Origin: Diphasiastrum complanatum
Taxonomy: Eukaryota > Streptophyta > Lycopodiopsida > Lycopodiales > Lycopodiaceae
NCBI GenBank assembly: GCA_029204225.1
Contig: CM055095.1
Location: 25,466,503 to 25,530,502, forward strand
Reading direction: 5' to 3'
DNA: 64,000 bases
The position numbers and the translations under genes were made by a program. This document shows positions 1-11,196 of this stretch, one piece after another; the stretch's first letter is position 1; every line of letters begins with the position of its first letter. The notes under the pieces are model-generated. The model worked only from the letters and a program-made list of their open reading frames with translations, did no database searches and had not been told where the DNA came from.

Positions 1-149
1 CTAAGCTTAGCAAGTCTCTATAAACTAGAAACCATGCACCAGTGCTTCTCTTTCCGTCTTCAACCCACCGTAAACCTCGAACTCTCAAAAGACAGTTCTC
101 CCGAAGCTCTCTTCAACAACGATGTTGTACTGTGTACACTCCATGTACG

Positions 150-161
150 GCTCTGATACCA
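150..161 (-). promoter_or_regulatory. Primer-binding site of a minus-strand copia element (initiator tRNA-Met type)
   Basis: The plus strand reads GCTCTGATACCA, so the minus strand reads TGGTATCAGAGC, the classic initiator-Met-tRNA primer site of plant Ty1/copia elements. The sequence from 1 to 149 is then the 5' leader of an element whose gag lies outside the window, and the 5' LTR should start just above 161. No gag can be read in the leader. Confidence 0.75.
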
Positions 162-450
162 ACTTAGAATTTGCTTTGCACAGGAACACAGATCATGCTA
201 CACAATAACACAGACTAAAAACACTCTCCACAACAAGCTCACATAGCAACTGTATTTCTCAAAATGAAATTACACTGTACATATAGTTGTTCACTCAGGC
301 AACCCATGCGTGACCCAGGTTGCTGTTGGCGGGACGCGTGTCCCGTCGACTTGCCTCGTGGCGAGGCCAACTGATCCTTATCTACTGATAGGACCCACAA
401 TATAGTAACACAGTGATTCTACTTTAATTCTAACTCAAACACCATGCACT
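162..450 (-). mobile_element. Probable 5' LTR (partial) of a minus-strand copia element
   Basis: This stretch lies directly beyond the primer site on the minus strand, where the 5' LTR must sit. It has no open reading frame. The far end is not clearly defined; a CA-ending boundary near 445 is a guess. No matching 3' LTR is visible because the element body lies left of the window. From 450 to 780 I see only AT-rich sequence without recognisable features. Confidence 0.4.
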
Positions 451-779
451 AGCTCCATATGTCCTAATGGGCATAGTTGGGCTTTCACATGGCGATTAAT
501 TACATTTTTGGCCTAGTTTGACATGCAATCATTACTAATATTTATGACCATATTATTGACATGCAATTATTAGAACCTATCCTAATGACTAAAAATAGCA
601 TGTACAATTCTAAAAGTCTTTTATATACAGTAGATTCGATGAATTTCAAGTTAAAGTATAGTAAGGTAAGTTCCTACAAGTATCTATAAGCCCCTAATTA
701 GGGCCTATGGAATATTTCTTGTAAGATCCAAATTTACATCCAATTGATTTTGATTTACTTTACGGAGGTTTGTCTTGAA

Positions 780-2303
780 TTTTGCCAAGCAGCGCCATCC
801 AACTTGAATGGAGAGTTGAAGCTATTGAGGCGTTCTATAAACTTAAGAGAGTCTTAGTAACTACACCAATCCTATACCCCCCTATCTGGACCATAGAATT
901 CCGTGTCCATACAGACGCTTCTAAATATGCCATAAGAAGTGTCCTTACATAGCTTGGGGAGTATAAAAAAAGTTACTTGATCTACTTTGCCAGTAGGCGG
1001 TTGATTTCTACTGAAATGAACTACACGACCACCGAGTGAGAAGCACTAGCAATGGTATATAGTGTGAAGAAATTCCGCCATTATCTTCTAGCCAATCCCT
1101 TCGTCTGCTATGTAGATTATCATGCCCTACTGTATCTGGTTAATAGACCATGCACTACTGGGCGGATCACTAGATGGTTGCTGCTTCTCCAAGAGTTTGA
1201 CTTTAAAATTGTCATTCGCAAGGGTAAGCAACACTATCTAGCTGATCACCTCTCATGGATACGTAACGTACCTAAGAGTAGAGGGGTTAGACAACAAACT
1301 TTCCAATGCCATATTGTTTCACATCGATGCAGTCCTTGAGGAGGCAGCTGACATTGTTGGATATTTTATGCGGGATGACTTCCCCTATAAATGAACAAGG
1401 TGGAATGACGTAGGCTGATTATCAAATCTACTCCCTATATGTTGATAGTTGGATAGTTATATCGCATGTGCAATGATTGAATCATACGCCGATGCGTCCT
1501 TACACATGAAGTGCCTCAAGAAGTAAGTATCACCCATGAAGGATATGTGGAGGACATTTCGTTGCCGAAGCTACCAACCGAAAAGTATTGCAATGTGGGT
1601 TGTGGTGGCCCACTACGTTCAAGTATATTCACTACCAGGTCAAGAGGTGTGACATGTGCCAACGGTTCAATAGAAACCCAAGAAAATGATAGAATGTCGT
1701 TACAACCTATCTTGCTTAGATGCCATTTGAGAAATGGGGCATTGACTATGTCGGCCTTATTCACCCGGCTGCGCGAGATTCCCAAGTTCTTTATATTATT
1801 ATAGCCATGGATTACCTGACCAAGTGGGTCGAAGCCAAGGAAGTGAATAGGCTGATGCCAACTTCACTACCAAGTTCCTATATGAAAATGTCCTAGTTCA
1901 TTTTGGGTGTCCACTCAAACTTGTGAGTGATTGCGGAACGCATTTCTTGAACAAAACTGTCACTCCATTGTTATCCTCGTATCTAGTCGTCCATAGAAAA
2001 AGTACGCCCTATTACCCACGATGCAACAGACACGCACAAAAATGGTTGAAGCCTCATGCTCGGATTGGAAACAAACGATTCATGCAGTTCTATGGGCTTT
2101 CCGGACCACCTTCAAGGTAAGCATTGGACAAACGCCATTCTAGATGATATATGGTCAAGAAGCCGTAATGTCAATTGAATTGGTTGTCTCAAGTCTGCCA
2201 TCGTCGAACGTTTGAGTATAGAGGAATCCACAAAAACGATACTTCAGAATCTCCTCCAACTCCATGAAAATCGCTTTCTAGCTCTCAATGCTCTAGCTGT
2301 GGA
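780..2303 (+). pseudogene. Ty3/gypsy pol relic: RNase H and integrase
   Basis: Frames switch several times and stops are scattered. Pieces in order: a gypsy RNase H start with a VHTDASKYAI-like motif near 905-935; its C-terminal part at 1052-1290 (YLVNRPCTTGRITRWLLLLQ and HYLADHLS-like motifs); an integrase zinc-binding tail near 1600-1680 (WWPT, then CDMCQRFNRN in a shifted frame); and the start of the integrase core from 1720 (FEKWGIDYVG, AMDYLTKWVEAKEV). It continues to an integrase C-terminal stretch at 2105-2303 (IGQTPF, YGQEAVMSIELV, LQLHENRFLALNALAVE). RNase H followed by integrase is the Ty3/gypsy order. The expected next segment is missing here but reappears at 6932. The copy is dead. 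Confidence 0.8.
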
Positions 2304-4430
2304 GATTTTCATTTTAGAGAGATCATGCATCTGCAAGCATTCGGACATGTACATTCTTTTGAACTAATAATATTCATTCTAGTTCACACTATCGTTTTGT
2401 GTTGCTTGCATATTCTCTGTATCGTATGAGTTGGGCCTTTGCAAATAGATAATTCGTACATTGAATCATTATATGACTGATAGTGTATGTTGATTGTATG
2501 GCTCTTTACCTGATCTGTTTTACACTTTTTTGCAACTAAAACAATTTGTGTGTGTCGATGGAATCGACTGTTTTGATCCTCACGACTTCGAAGCTTGGAT
2601 CAAGTAGAGCTACCATCGAATCATTGATAGATGTAGCTCATGCATCGAGGAGTCATTCCGTTTGATTCCCAACAGTAAACAATTCATGTTTTGAATGTTG
2701 AGTATTGAGCTTTTTGCTTGTAATATTCAAGACTAGGAATGATGGTCACAAATATAGTTATGTAATAATGATGGTATATTTTTGAAGTGGAACTTTGTTG
2801 GTTAGAGAATAAACAAAGTTTTCTACCATTAGCATGTGAGAGAAAAAAGAATTCTATGTTAATGATGAAGACAAGCAAGTATGCACTCTTGTGCATAGAA
2901 TTAGCTTAATTGGCATCGTTTGTCAAAAGCTAAAACCTCTAAAATTCCTAGATAAATTTATAATCTTGACTAGTATGTACTTTTTTTGTAAGTGCATCCC
3001 TATTATTGAAATTCACCTTGCAAATGATATACACATATGAATTGGCACGAGAGCACCTTTGTTATGACATTTGTTGCCCTACATAGAAGATATTTTTGCC
3101 TATCTAAGTTTTTTACTTTGTAAACGTGTGGGTCCAATGTCTTCATTGTCTTCCAAGTGTCATACAAGCAAATCGAATTTTCCTGTCTTTAGTTTAAATT
3201 TGGTCTAGGACTATGTTGCAAGTTCCTACAAACTTTTTCTCTTAATTCTTTTTCTAATAGAAGCTCAATCATGATGTTGCCATCCTCTATAATTTAGTGG
3301 TCCACACTACTACAAATGGAAATTCCCAATTATTGAGGCACAATTTCTACCATCAACTTATAATAAGCAGCTCAAGTGCTTTAGAATAGCATTACAATGA
3401 TAGTGACCAATTACCATTTTTAAATGTTGTCATAATATCTACTCTCAAAACCAACTTAATTTAGAAGAATCTAAACTATGTTGGAATAGAACAATTCCAT
3501 TACCATATGATTTCTTTTGAATTTTTCTTTTATGGGGATGTTTTATTTTGAAATAAACACGATTCATTGACAAAAATATATATAAATATCAATACAACTT
3601 AGAAAAATGATTCTATTAGCTTAATAACATGGCCAAAAAGCTATTCATATTTCTGAGACACATTTTTCAATCACTCTAACAATGACATATTTTATTCAAT
3701 ACAACTATGTCAGAAGACCAAGTAGTTATGGTATTGTAATGCCAATCATACAATCAAAATGAGAATGTATTTATGAAATTTTCTAAGAATGCTGACAAAT
3801 ATATTGAAAGGACCACAAATATTACGCAAATCAACTTTGATTGATAATGTCAACTTAATTATAATAGCTTATTTATTTATTTATCATGAGGACAACATTT
3901 TTTTCCCTTTTGGGGAGTTAAGGCATGCATTTAAATATATGTGAATTATGTTGTATTTTCTCTAGCAACCTCGTCCATTACATTTAGACCCCTAGAAGAA
4001 AATGAACCACATTAGGGCCCACTTCTAACCATCTATTGATGCTCCTATCGTTGTTAAATACATGGTGGGCCCATTGCAAACTTTGAGCATCTCATGGAGT
4101 CACGACAATGCATTCTCTACTTTCACAAATACTTTTCAATAGTTCAATGAAATTTTTAAAGAATGTGTTTGGCCTTATGATGTAATGGATGACTATAGCA
4201 CTACATTTTGAAATTATAGTAAAATAGAAATTTTTGAAAAAAAAAACCACATAGGAGCCATCCCTTCCCCCTAGCCTTATATGAATCATAATAAAATTAA
4301 TTAAAATCAATGTTCTCCAAAAGTAAAATATGATAAACAAATCCATGTACCTTGTATTATTAAGATTTTAAGACATCAGACTAAATATATAACCATTGAT
4401 CATAAATTGGCAGCTTTATTCACAACAGTG
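2304..4430. other. AT-rich intergenic DNA within the gap of the gypsy relic
   Basis: No coding region, RNA gene or convincing element termini were found. A CACTACTACAAATGG-like string near 3305 resembles a CACTA terminus, but no matching inverted end was found. Short reading frames here have no recognisable domain or codon pattern. Confidence 0.5.
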
Positions 4431-4439
4431 CATGCAACT

Positions 4440-5079
4440 TTTTTTTTTTTTAAATCAGTGATTTAGGACCCTAAATGGATCTACAAAAGATCCTCAAGAG
4501 TGATTGGCTACTTGTTCAATCAATCTATTGCAAAACTAGCACTCAAAGCTTGATCTAGATTGGGAATTTTGATTTAATCAAGCAAAAAAAATAAAAAATC
4601 ATGAAACCACTCGAGGGCGACTTCACACGTGGAATGGGTAGTCTATAGTGCGGCCTAATATCAGAGAATTGATTACACTAAGTTTGGATTGCATTCACAT
4701 CAAAAACTCACAAGACAAATGGAGTGAAAACTCAGGTTTAGCAAGCACTCCTAATCTTGATCTCTCATCAAATTGAATGAATATATGCAAGTATAGGGAT
4801 GATCCTATCCTTGGCTGACTGAGAAGGTTTGGCATGTGTTCAAGTGCCATGTCATCATTAGATTTACCTACTCATGTCTATTTGACCTAACCATTAGGTA
4901 TACCATTTATGCTTGTTACATCAAGGAATCTTGAACAAACTTGCTATCTAACTCCCATGATTGGGGTCTAACTAACCTAAACCTATTCTTCACATGTGGG
5001 AACATGCTCACACATGTGTGGATTACAATATGTACAATAAACTATGTGCTTATCAAGCTAATATTTGCCAATTTTCACA
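4440..5079 (-). mobile_element. 3' LTR of a minus-strand copia element, with polypurine tract at 5080-5092
   Basis: On the minus strand a purine-rich tract ending TTTGAGGAG is followed by TGTGAAAATTGGC, a standard copia PPT and LTR start. The LTR resembles those at 56045-56728, 47846-48180 and 60923-61979: shared features include a TGTG start, an AATTGGCAAAT motif, a copy of the ACATGTGTGG motif, and a block about dividing a 'flat' AAATGGATCTAC sequence near the inner end. The lower boundary near 4440 is approximate. This is the 3' end of the copia pol fragment that follows. Confidence 0.65.
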
Positions 5080-5092
5080 CTCCTCAAATTTA

Positions 5093-6180
5093 GCTTGATA
5101 AAACTATGGTACATCTATCTAAAACTCCAAGAGCTGATCATAACTTAATAAATGAATTTTTAGGCAAATATTTGGTAAGGATATTAGCTACACATTCTGA
5201 AGATGGCACATGTTGGAGCCTGATTTCTTTTGCACCTTCTCTCTCACAAAGTGATCAGCAATCTCAATATTCTTGCTCCTAGCATGGAATGTGAGATTTG
5301 TTGCAAGTTGTTGGGCCGCTTGGTTATCACAAAAATTAATGGTACCTCCTTGGCCTTCTTGACATGAAGCTCCACCAATAGCCTTTTGAGCCACAATACT
5401 TCCTTTTCTGTGGAAGTCAAGACCTTATACTCAGATTCTGTTGAAGAAAGTGAGATAGTATCTTGCTTTTTGGAAAGCCAAGACACTACTCCATCACAAA
5501 GGAAAGTTGAAAATGCACTAATGGATTTTCTATCCACTTTGTCACCTACAAAATCAAAATCTGAAAAGGCTCTTAATCCAATGTTAGTCTCTTGATAACT
5601 ATGCCAAAATTTCTAGTGGCCAAAATGTACCTAAGAACTCTTTTGGCCATTTTCCAATGAGAAACTAGTGGAGTTTGCATAAATTGGCTTAATCTTCCTA
5701 CACTATAACTAAGATCAAGTCTAGGTATAGTCAAGTAAATCAAGGAGCCTATGAGCTTTCTATAAATGGTGATGTCCTCAAAGGATGCTTCATCATCACT
5801 TATAGATGCTTTTACATGTTGCTTCATAGGCGTCTCTATGGCTTTACAATTCTTCATTCCAAATATTTCTAGAATGGATGATGCATACTTAGATTGACAA
5901 ATAAAGCTAAACTCTAGAAACCTCTGTTTCAAAAATGAAGTGGTTACCATATGTTGGTACTGTGATCCTATCCCCTGGTTACATTTGATAAGACTGATGG
6001 CAAAAATCACTATGGCTAGGAGACCAAGATCCACAATTGAATTTGTGATTCTTCACAATGAGAAGAATGAAGTTGGGCTATGGAAACCAACCAGATACAT
6101 GAAAAACTCATGGGTTTGGTTGCATACATCATCTTCAAAATGCATGTTTTGACAAAAGAAGAAGAGAAAGATGACATTCA
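5093..6180 (-). pseudogene. Copia RT C-terminus and RNase H, degenerate
   Basis: On the minus strand the reading goes from an RT end near 6060-5960 (DLGLL, usually followed by a YFLGIEV-type motif, here altered) through the RT-RNase H connection at 5900-5600 (QSKYASSILEIFGM, ETPMK, YRKLIGSLIYLTIPRLDLSY, HWKMAKRVLRYI). RNase H follows at 5560-5190 (VSWLSKKQDTISLSSTESEY, EVLWLKRLL, CDNQAA, HARSKNIEIADHFVREKV). At least three frames are needed, so it is not functional. It ends at the polypurine tract just below 5093. RT to the 3' LTR is retained; gag, protease and integrase are absent, so this is a 5'-truncated copy. Confidence 0.85.
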
Positions 6181-6931
6181 AATCTTATTAGAAAGAAAAG
6201 ATCCTTGAGTTTAGGACTTCTTTGGGAGGGACTCGTTCTCAACATCAAAAGTAGAATATGTCACTCGCACGACACATTCCCACTGCTACCCAGTACATGC
6301 AGGAAGGTGAATGTTTAACTTGGCCAAAAAATTGTGAGTTGACTTGATCTTTGCTGCCAATTTTGGAATGGTGACTAAGTGAATCTTGACGGTGAACCTG
6401 TGTAGCTTAGGGAGATTCAGAATAGATTTCTGTTGCCAACCAAGCGGTCGAAAGTATGGGCTTGAGTAAACACACTGGAGAGAGTATAAGGCAAGTGCAA
6501 ACTGAATATTCTGACTAAATTTTGTGAAAAATTTTGGCAGAGTCTCTCCAGCACACCCATAGAATGAACACAAGGGTAGGGCCCCCTATTTATAGTCTTT
6601 TTTAAGTCTAAGAAATTTAGAATTCACCCATGTGACAGAGAACTCGCCGGCACAGAGGGCAATCCAACTGTACGGTCTGCGATTTTTGCTAATGTGGCAA
6701 AGGGTCTGTGCAAGTTTGTTTTTTTTAACCAAATTTTTTCAAAAACTTCATAGTAAAATCAACTGATTGTGGGCAAGTTCTAAATTTTGTCTGCAAATTT
6801 TGATCATGATTGTAGGTAGCTATGCGAGTTTGTTTAATATTTTGACAGCTCGAACTCGTTTGAATTCCACTTTACTCTAATTTTGACAAAAATAGTAGTC
6901 AATTAAAATTCGTCAAACTCAAATTTAGCAT
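6181..6931 (-). promoter_or_regulatory. Possible LTR-type promoter region with TATA box, minus strand
   Basis: The minus strand contains CTATAAATAG at 6595-6586 in an otherwise non-coding stretch, followed about 30 bases on by TC-rich transcribed-looking sequence. Position and composition fit a retroelement LTR promoter, but no PPT or primer site defines its ends, so it may be an LTR remnant or chance. No gene is visible. Confidence 0.3.
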
Positions 6932-7174
6932 TGGCATGATCGTTTGATTAAGCTCTAGGAGTTTAAAGAGGGAGATAAGGTCCTCCTATACCAGGCAAAA
7001 GCACATAAGGGAAAGTTGAAATTCACAGGTTAAGGGCCATACATTATTGATCAGATCTTTTCTTCTGAATCTGCCCACCTTAAAACACTACAAGGCATCC
7101 CCTTAGATACTGTAGTGAATGGGAGTCGACTTAGACAGTATCATGAGCGCTCCTTCTATCTTGAAATGTACTGA
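6932..7174 (+). pseudogene. Ty3/gypsy integrase C-terminus, continuation of the relic at 780-2303
   Basis: The reading starts WHDRLIKL, has an in-frame TAG, and continues FKEGDKVLLYQAKAHKGK, a further stop, GPYIIDQIFSS, LKTLQGIPLDTVVNGSRLRQ and a final stop at about 7172. This is the gypsy integrase C-terminal GPY/F-type module, which normally follows the LHENRFLALNAL segment that ends near 2303. Family spacing therefore suggests one ancestral pol split by about 4.6 kb of later DNA. It carries two internal stops and is not functional. Confidence 0.7.
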
Positions 7175-7779
7175 TCACATTCATCGTTCAATGTGTTTGC
7201 ATGCATGTACTTGTCGTTTGTTCATGTATCGCGTGTTTTAAATTTTATTTCTTTCCACTTACTTCTTTTCTAAGATCCAGTAGGATTACTTGCAAGTACA
7301 ATAATAAGTAGCAAGAGAAAATCAGTCTCAAGATCTATCACTAGATCAGATCTCTGTTTGCTATAGAAAATTGATCAACTACCAGAAATGAAGAAACAAA
7401 ACGTTTCTGTTCACAAAGCCTTGCTAGCTTTTAGCCCTCCACCTGACACACAAAACACGAAGACGAAACAGTTCGTGAACATGAAAGTCAAAGGAGACGA
7501 AGACAAACGGTTCACGAACACGAAAGTCAAAGGAGACAAACACGAACTGTTCGCGAACACAAAAGATTCACGAACAAGAATCTTTTGCGGTTTTAGCACG
7601 ATAATCTTTTGCGTTTCAGTACGAGAACAAGCAGACGACCAAAAAAATGAAACCAACGATGGAAACGGAACCAATGATGGAAACAAAACCAATGTCGTGA
7701 AACCTTCTCCTGTCCTTGATGCTCCAAAGAGTACCAGCGAGATCATGCAAGCACCCAAAAGTACAGACCTCTGATCTGA
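7175..7779 (+). other. Uncharacterised stretch with a low-complexity reading frame at 7388-7774
   Basis: A 128-residue frame at 7388-7774 is rich in Lys, Asn, Thr and Asp, with a repeated NTKVKGD-type segment (about 10 residues, three to four copies) and NDGN repeats. The DNA carries matching short repeats (AAAGGAGAC, TTCACGAACA), so repeat expansion explains the openness. No domain is recognised and I do not claim a gene. It lies between the gypsy relic and the copia LTR and could be the 3' tail of either. Confidence 0.3.
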
Positions 7780-8444
7780 TGGCATGACGTCAACAGATAC
7801 ACTTTAGGTCGTGGCTAATCTGCCACTCTTGTAATTTCCTGATTAGTTATAGATGTTTAATCACTCTAATCTAAAAGCTACATAGAGCGACTATATACTT
7901 ACTGGATGATACTTGACACCAAGAAGATAGAACACACATACAGTGTAGTAGTCTGATGCTAGTAAGCAATCAAGACAAAATTACAGAATACATGTCAGCC
8001 TGCATGCGAAGACAATTCTATCTTGGGTTTGTAGATCCAACTGTCCGCTAGTAAAAGCAAGACGATTACTCGTGAGAGAACCGTGTTTTTCCCACGCCAA
8101 TGCACTGCGTGGATTTGCATGTAGTGCTTGAAGAAAATCAGGGAAAGATCAATATAGATGATTTTCTTGCTGTGTCTGATCTTGAATGCAAATGCGTCTG
8201 CTGTTATTCATGTGTCTAAGTTTCCTTGTTCATTTTTATTCTGCACCTTAATTGAAACTATGTTGAATGCTGCATTAATTTTATAAACGTAGATCAGTAG
8301 TGCCTGACTAAATTCCATAGGATTGTAGGAGTGATTCAGCCGGCAGTGTCCAGGGATCGCATCTGAACTCCATCCAAATCGAAAGAGGATCGCGGTTGAT
8401 TCGCCTTCACGAAAGTTTCTCAACAACCCATTCAATCCTCTTCA
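7780..8444 (+). mobile_element. 5' LTR of a plus-strand copia element
   Basis: The right boundary is set by the primer site at 8446. The sequence before it ends in TCA followed by one base and TGG, as expected. The left boundary is inferred at a TG near 7780. A TATA-like CTATATA lies near 7891. No second copy is visible, so the LTR limits cannot be confirmed by comparison. Confidence 0.5.
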
Positions 8445-8445
8445 G

Positions 8446-8457
8446 TGGTATTAGAGC
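8446..8457 (+). promoter_or_regulatory. Copia primer-binding site (initiator tRNA-Met, one mismatch)
   Basis: The string TGGTATTAGAGC differs by one base from the canonical TGGTATCAGAGC. It lies 105 bases before the gag start at 8562, the correct place and orientation for the downstream gag-pol. Confidence 0.85.
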
Positions 8458-8561
8458 AAACCTGTGTTATCATAATCTGACATAGCCAAGAAGCTATTAG
8501 ATCCAGGAGGCCAAGCATTCAGACAAACCACCATCAACGAGGGAACAGACTCCAAGGAGCA

Positions 8562-9209
8562 ATGGCTTCAATAAATAGCATACAGAACAAGATCTGCACT
8601 GTTCTTGATTCTTCAGGATCTAACTTTCTAGCCTGGAAAGTTAAGACATCACTCATACTCAAGGGTGAAGGATTATTCCCCTGGGTGGATGGCACAGAAG
8701 AAATGCCTATAACATCAAGCAAAGAGCTACACGAATGGAGGGAGAAAAATGACAAGGCAGTAGCCTTGCTATCATCTTCCATCGAAGATAGTCTGACACT
8801 TGACCTGGCTACACTCTCCAAAGCTAAGGAGATGTGGGATGCATTTGCTCACCAAATTTCAGATGAAGTCAAGAAGTCAAATCATGATGCTGGAAGATCA
8901 GCTGACGAATCTACAGTGGGATGGAAAAGACCTTACTTCTTTTGTAAGAAAGATGAAGGATATATTTCTATCACTACATAACTCTGGAGCGGAGAATGCA
9001 GTGTCAGTTGAGAAGCATCTCACATACCTGTTGAGAGCCTTACCCAGATCATTCCAGACGACAAGAACCCTGCTCGTGAAAGATCCTACCATGAACCTCG
9101 AAAAGGCGATTTTCGAGATTCGAGAGGAAGTCGAGGCCAGAGAACACCTTGATCACAAGGATGGTTCTGACCAGGCCCTCTACGACAACAAAGAAAAATC
9201 CAAGAAATA
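8562..9209 (+). pseudogene. Copia gag (capsid), one frameshift
   Basis: The first frame starts at 8562 and shows a copia gag N-terminus: about 20 residues, then SNFLAWKVKTSLILKGEGLF, a VLLS-type helix and AKEMWDAF (UBN2/retrotransposon gag family pattern). Near 8850-8900 the reading shifts to another frame and continues MLEDQLTNLQWDGKDLTSFV, LRALPRSFQTT and an EVEARE helix to a stop at 9208. Without the shift the first frame ends after 139 residues. The start at 8562 is the first ATG after the primer site. It packages element RNA in the family; this copy is broken. Confidence 0.85.
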
Positions 9210-9972
9210 ATTTAGGCCTAAGAGGGAGTCGAATCAAAGGCAGGATCGTGAAAAACAAGCAGAGGGGACTAGCAAGAGCAATTGGAAGAACAAAGAGAGG
9301 TTGAAGCAACAAGGTGCAGACAAGAAGACTTGCGTGAGATGCAGAAGAGACGGACATACAGTAGACACATGCTGGCTCAATCCCAAGATTGAGTGTATCC
9401 ATTGTCACAAGATGGGTCACGCAGCCATGGATTGTCGCCAGAACCCGAGGAACAAAACTTCACAGGACAGACAGGAGAACAATAACAATTCATCCTATGT
9501 CGAGGAGCCTGAGAGCTCAAAGATGGGCAAAGAAAGAACGAACAGAAACTGTTCGATCACCTACATCTGTGAAGACGTGTGTGTAGCATCAACATCTGAC
9601 ACACACGAGGCAATCCTAGACTCGGGAGCCACCTCACACTTTGTGACGTCAAGACGAATAATGTCTGATTTCAAAAGTGCAGATCCTTCAAGATTCATAG
9701 TTCTTGGAGATGGATCTAGACATCAAGTGAACAGTATTGGTCCACTATGGCTCAACGCCAATGGTAAAGACAGAAGACTCAAAGACATTCTGTTTGTGCC
9801 TACTCTGCAACAAGACTTGCTATCTATAGCAAGAATAGCAGATGCAGGGATGCGTGTGATGTTTTCTGACAAAGCATGCAACGTGATTGACGCTAGTACC
9901 AGTATATTGATCACTCGAGGTAGAAGGAAAGGAAACCTATATCATCTGAAGGTACGCCTACCTGCAGATTAG
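9210..9972 (+). pseudogene. Copia nucleocapsid and aspartic protease region
   Basis: After the stop at 9208 the same polyprotein continues with basic residues. Two CCHC zinc knuckles follow, CVRCRRDGHTVDTC and CIHCHKMGHAAMDC, at about 9331-9435. Two knuckles in tandem are less usual than one for plant copia. The protease motif ILDSGATSHF is near 9610, with a second protease segment GLWLNANG-like and DILFVPTLQQDLLSI near 9780-9830. The frame is open from 9301 to a TAG at 9970 that separates it from the integrase part in the same frame. Domains are intact except for these stops, so this is a fairly young decayed copy. Confidence 0.85.
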
Positions 9973-10992
9973 GTGCATCAGACTCATGATGACTCGCCAG
10001 ACACTCTGTGGCACAGAAGACTCTGCCACATGAACTCAATGACACTTTATCAAGCAAGCCATCATGGAGCGATAACAGGGGCCAACATCTTGAATGCAAC
10101 CAGTTCGACCACCTGTGATGCATGTTTGAAGGGCAAGATGTCGCGCACTCCATTCATCAAAGACTCCTACAGAACGACCAAGATTCTGGAGTTAGTACAT
10201 TCTGACATCTACGGACCATTCAATGTGATCTCAGTAGGAGATTCAAAATATTATATAACTTTCATTGATGACTATAGTAAATTTGCCAGAGTGTATTTCA
10301 TTCAGAATAAATATGAAGCACTTGATAAATTCACAAAATATATGAATTGGATTAAAAGATGTACAGGCAACAAGGTTAAGCAAATCAAGACAGATCGAGG
10401 TGGCGAATACATCTCGAATCACTTCACTGACTTCTGCAATGATCGTGGCATCATTCACAGAAGGACTGCAGATTACACGCCGCAACACAATGGTGTTGAA
10501 GAAAGGAAGAACAAAACCCTGATGGAAGCAGCCAGATGTATGATGGCCTACTCGAAGGCTCCAAGGGTACTGTGGGCTGAAGCAGTAGCTACAGTCGCAT
10601 ACATCTAGAACAGAACAGACAAGTCTAGTGTCCCTCACATGACACCACATGAGCTATGGTGGGGTAGAAAGCCCAACCTGTCTCACGTCAGAATCTTTGG
10701 CTGTGCAGCTTATGCACATATTCCTGATAAGCTTCAAAAGAAGCTTGATGAGAAAGCCGAGCAGGGATTTCTGGTAGGTTGTGACAACAATTCGTCATAC
10801 TATAGTAGCACTTGGACCGAAGAAAAGTCTAAATTTTACATCACTTTTCAGACTTCCACACACAAGGCACGCATTACTGAAGCCGCCCTTGTAGCCATAG
10901 GTACCACTTTTGACAAAGAGCCATCCCCAAACCACAAGCACGCGAAGAACGTGATCAAGCCATTTATAGACACATCCGTAGAGTATTACTAG
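9973..10992 (+). pseudogene. Copia integrase, with stop codons
   Basis: The GAG-pre-integrase zinc motif reads LWHRRLCHM, then CDACLKGK. The integrase core shows HSDIYGPF (first Asp), FIDDYSKFARVYF, IKTDRGGEY (second Asp) and QHNGVEERKNKTLMEAARCM (catalytic Glu), so the DDE triad is present. A TAG after VAYI at 10606 interrupts the frame, and it resumes as the MTPHELWWGRKPNLSHVRIF segment at 10639, with GFLVGCDNNS typical of the copia integrase tail. The reading ends at 10990 with no RT or RNase H beyond, so the element is truncated at its 3' side. From 10993 to 11196 no domain is visible. Confidence 0.85.
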
Positions 10993-11196
10993 ACTCATGA
11001 CAGGTATCTCCTAGAATCCATCCGAGATCCCCTCATACATGTCGCAGCCCAGCTTCTGAAGAACTTCCTGATGGTTGGGAATTTGAAGAAGGAACGTATT
11101 TCTTCATAGATTCTGTACCACATTGTAGATTCCAACTACAAATTAGAATTTGGCCCCCTTGAACCTTACAACTAGTATAAGACAGTTTTTGGTGAG

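Noticed and set aside
3301-3330. CACTACTACAAATGG as the end of a CACTA transposon
   Set aside because: No inverted partner terminus or flanking 3-bp duplication was found within the window.
7388-7774. 128-codon reading as a gene
   Set aside because: Repeat-driven composition and no family motif; it probably belongs to a retroelement's end.
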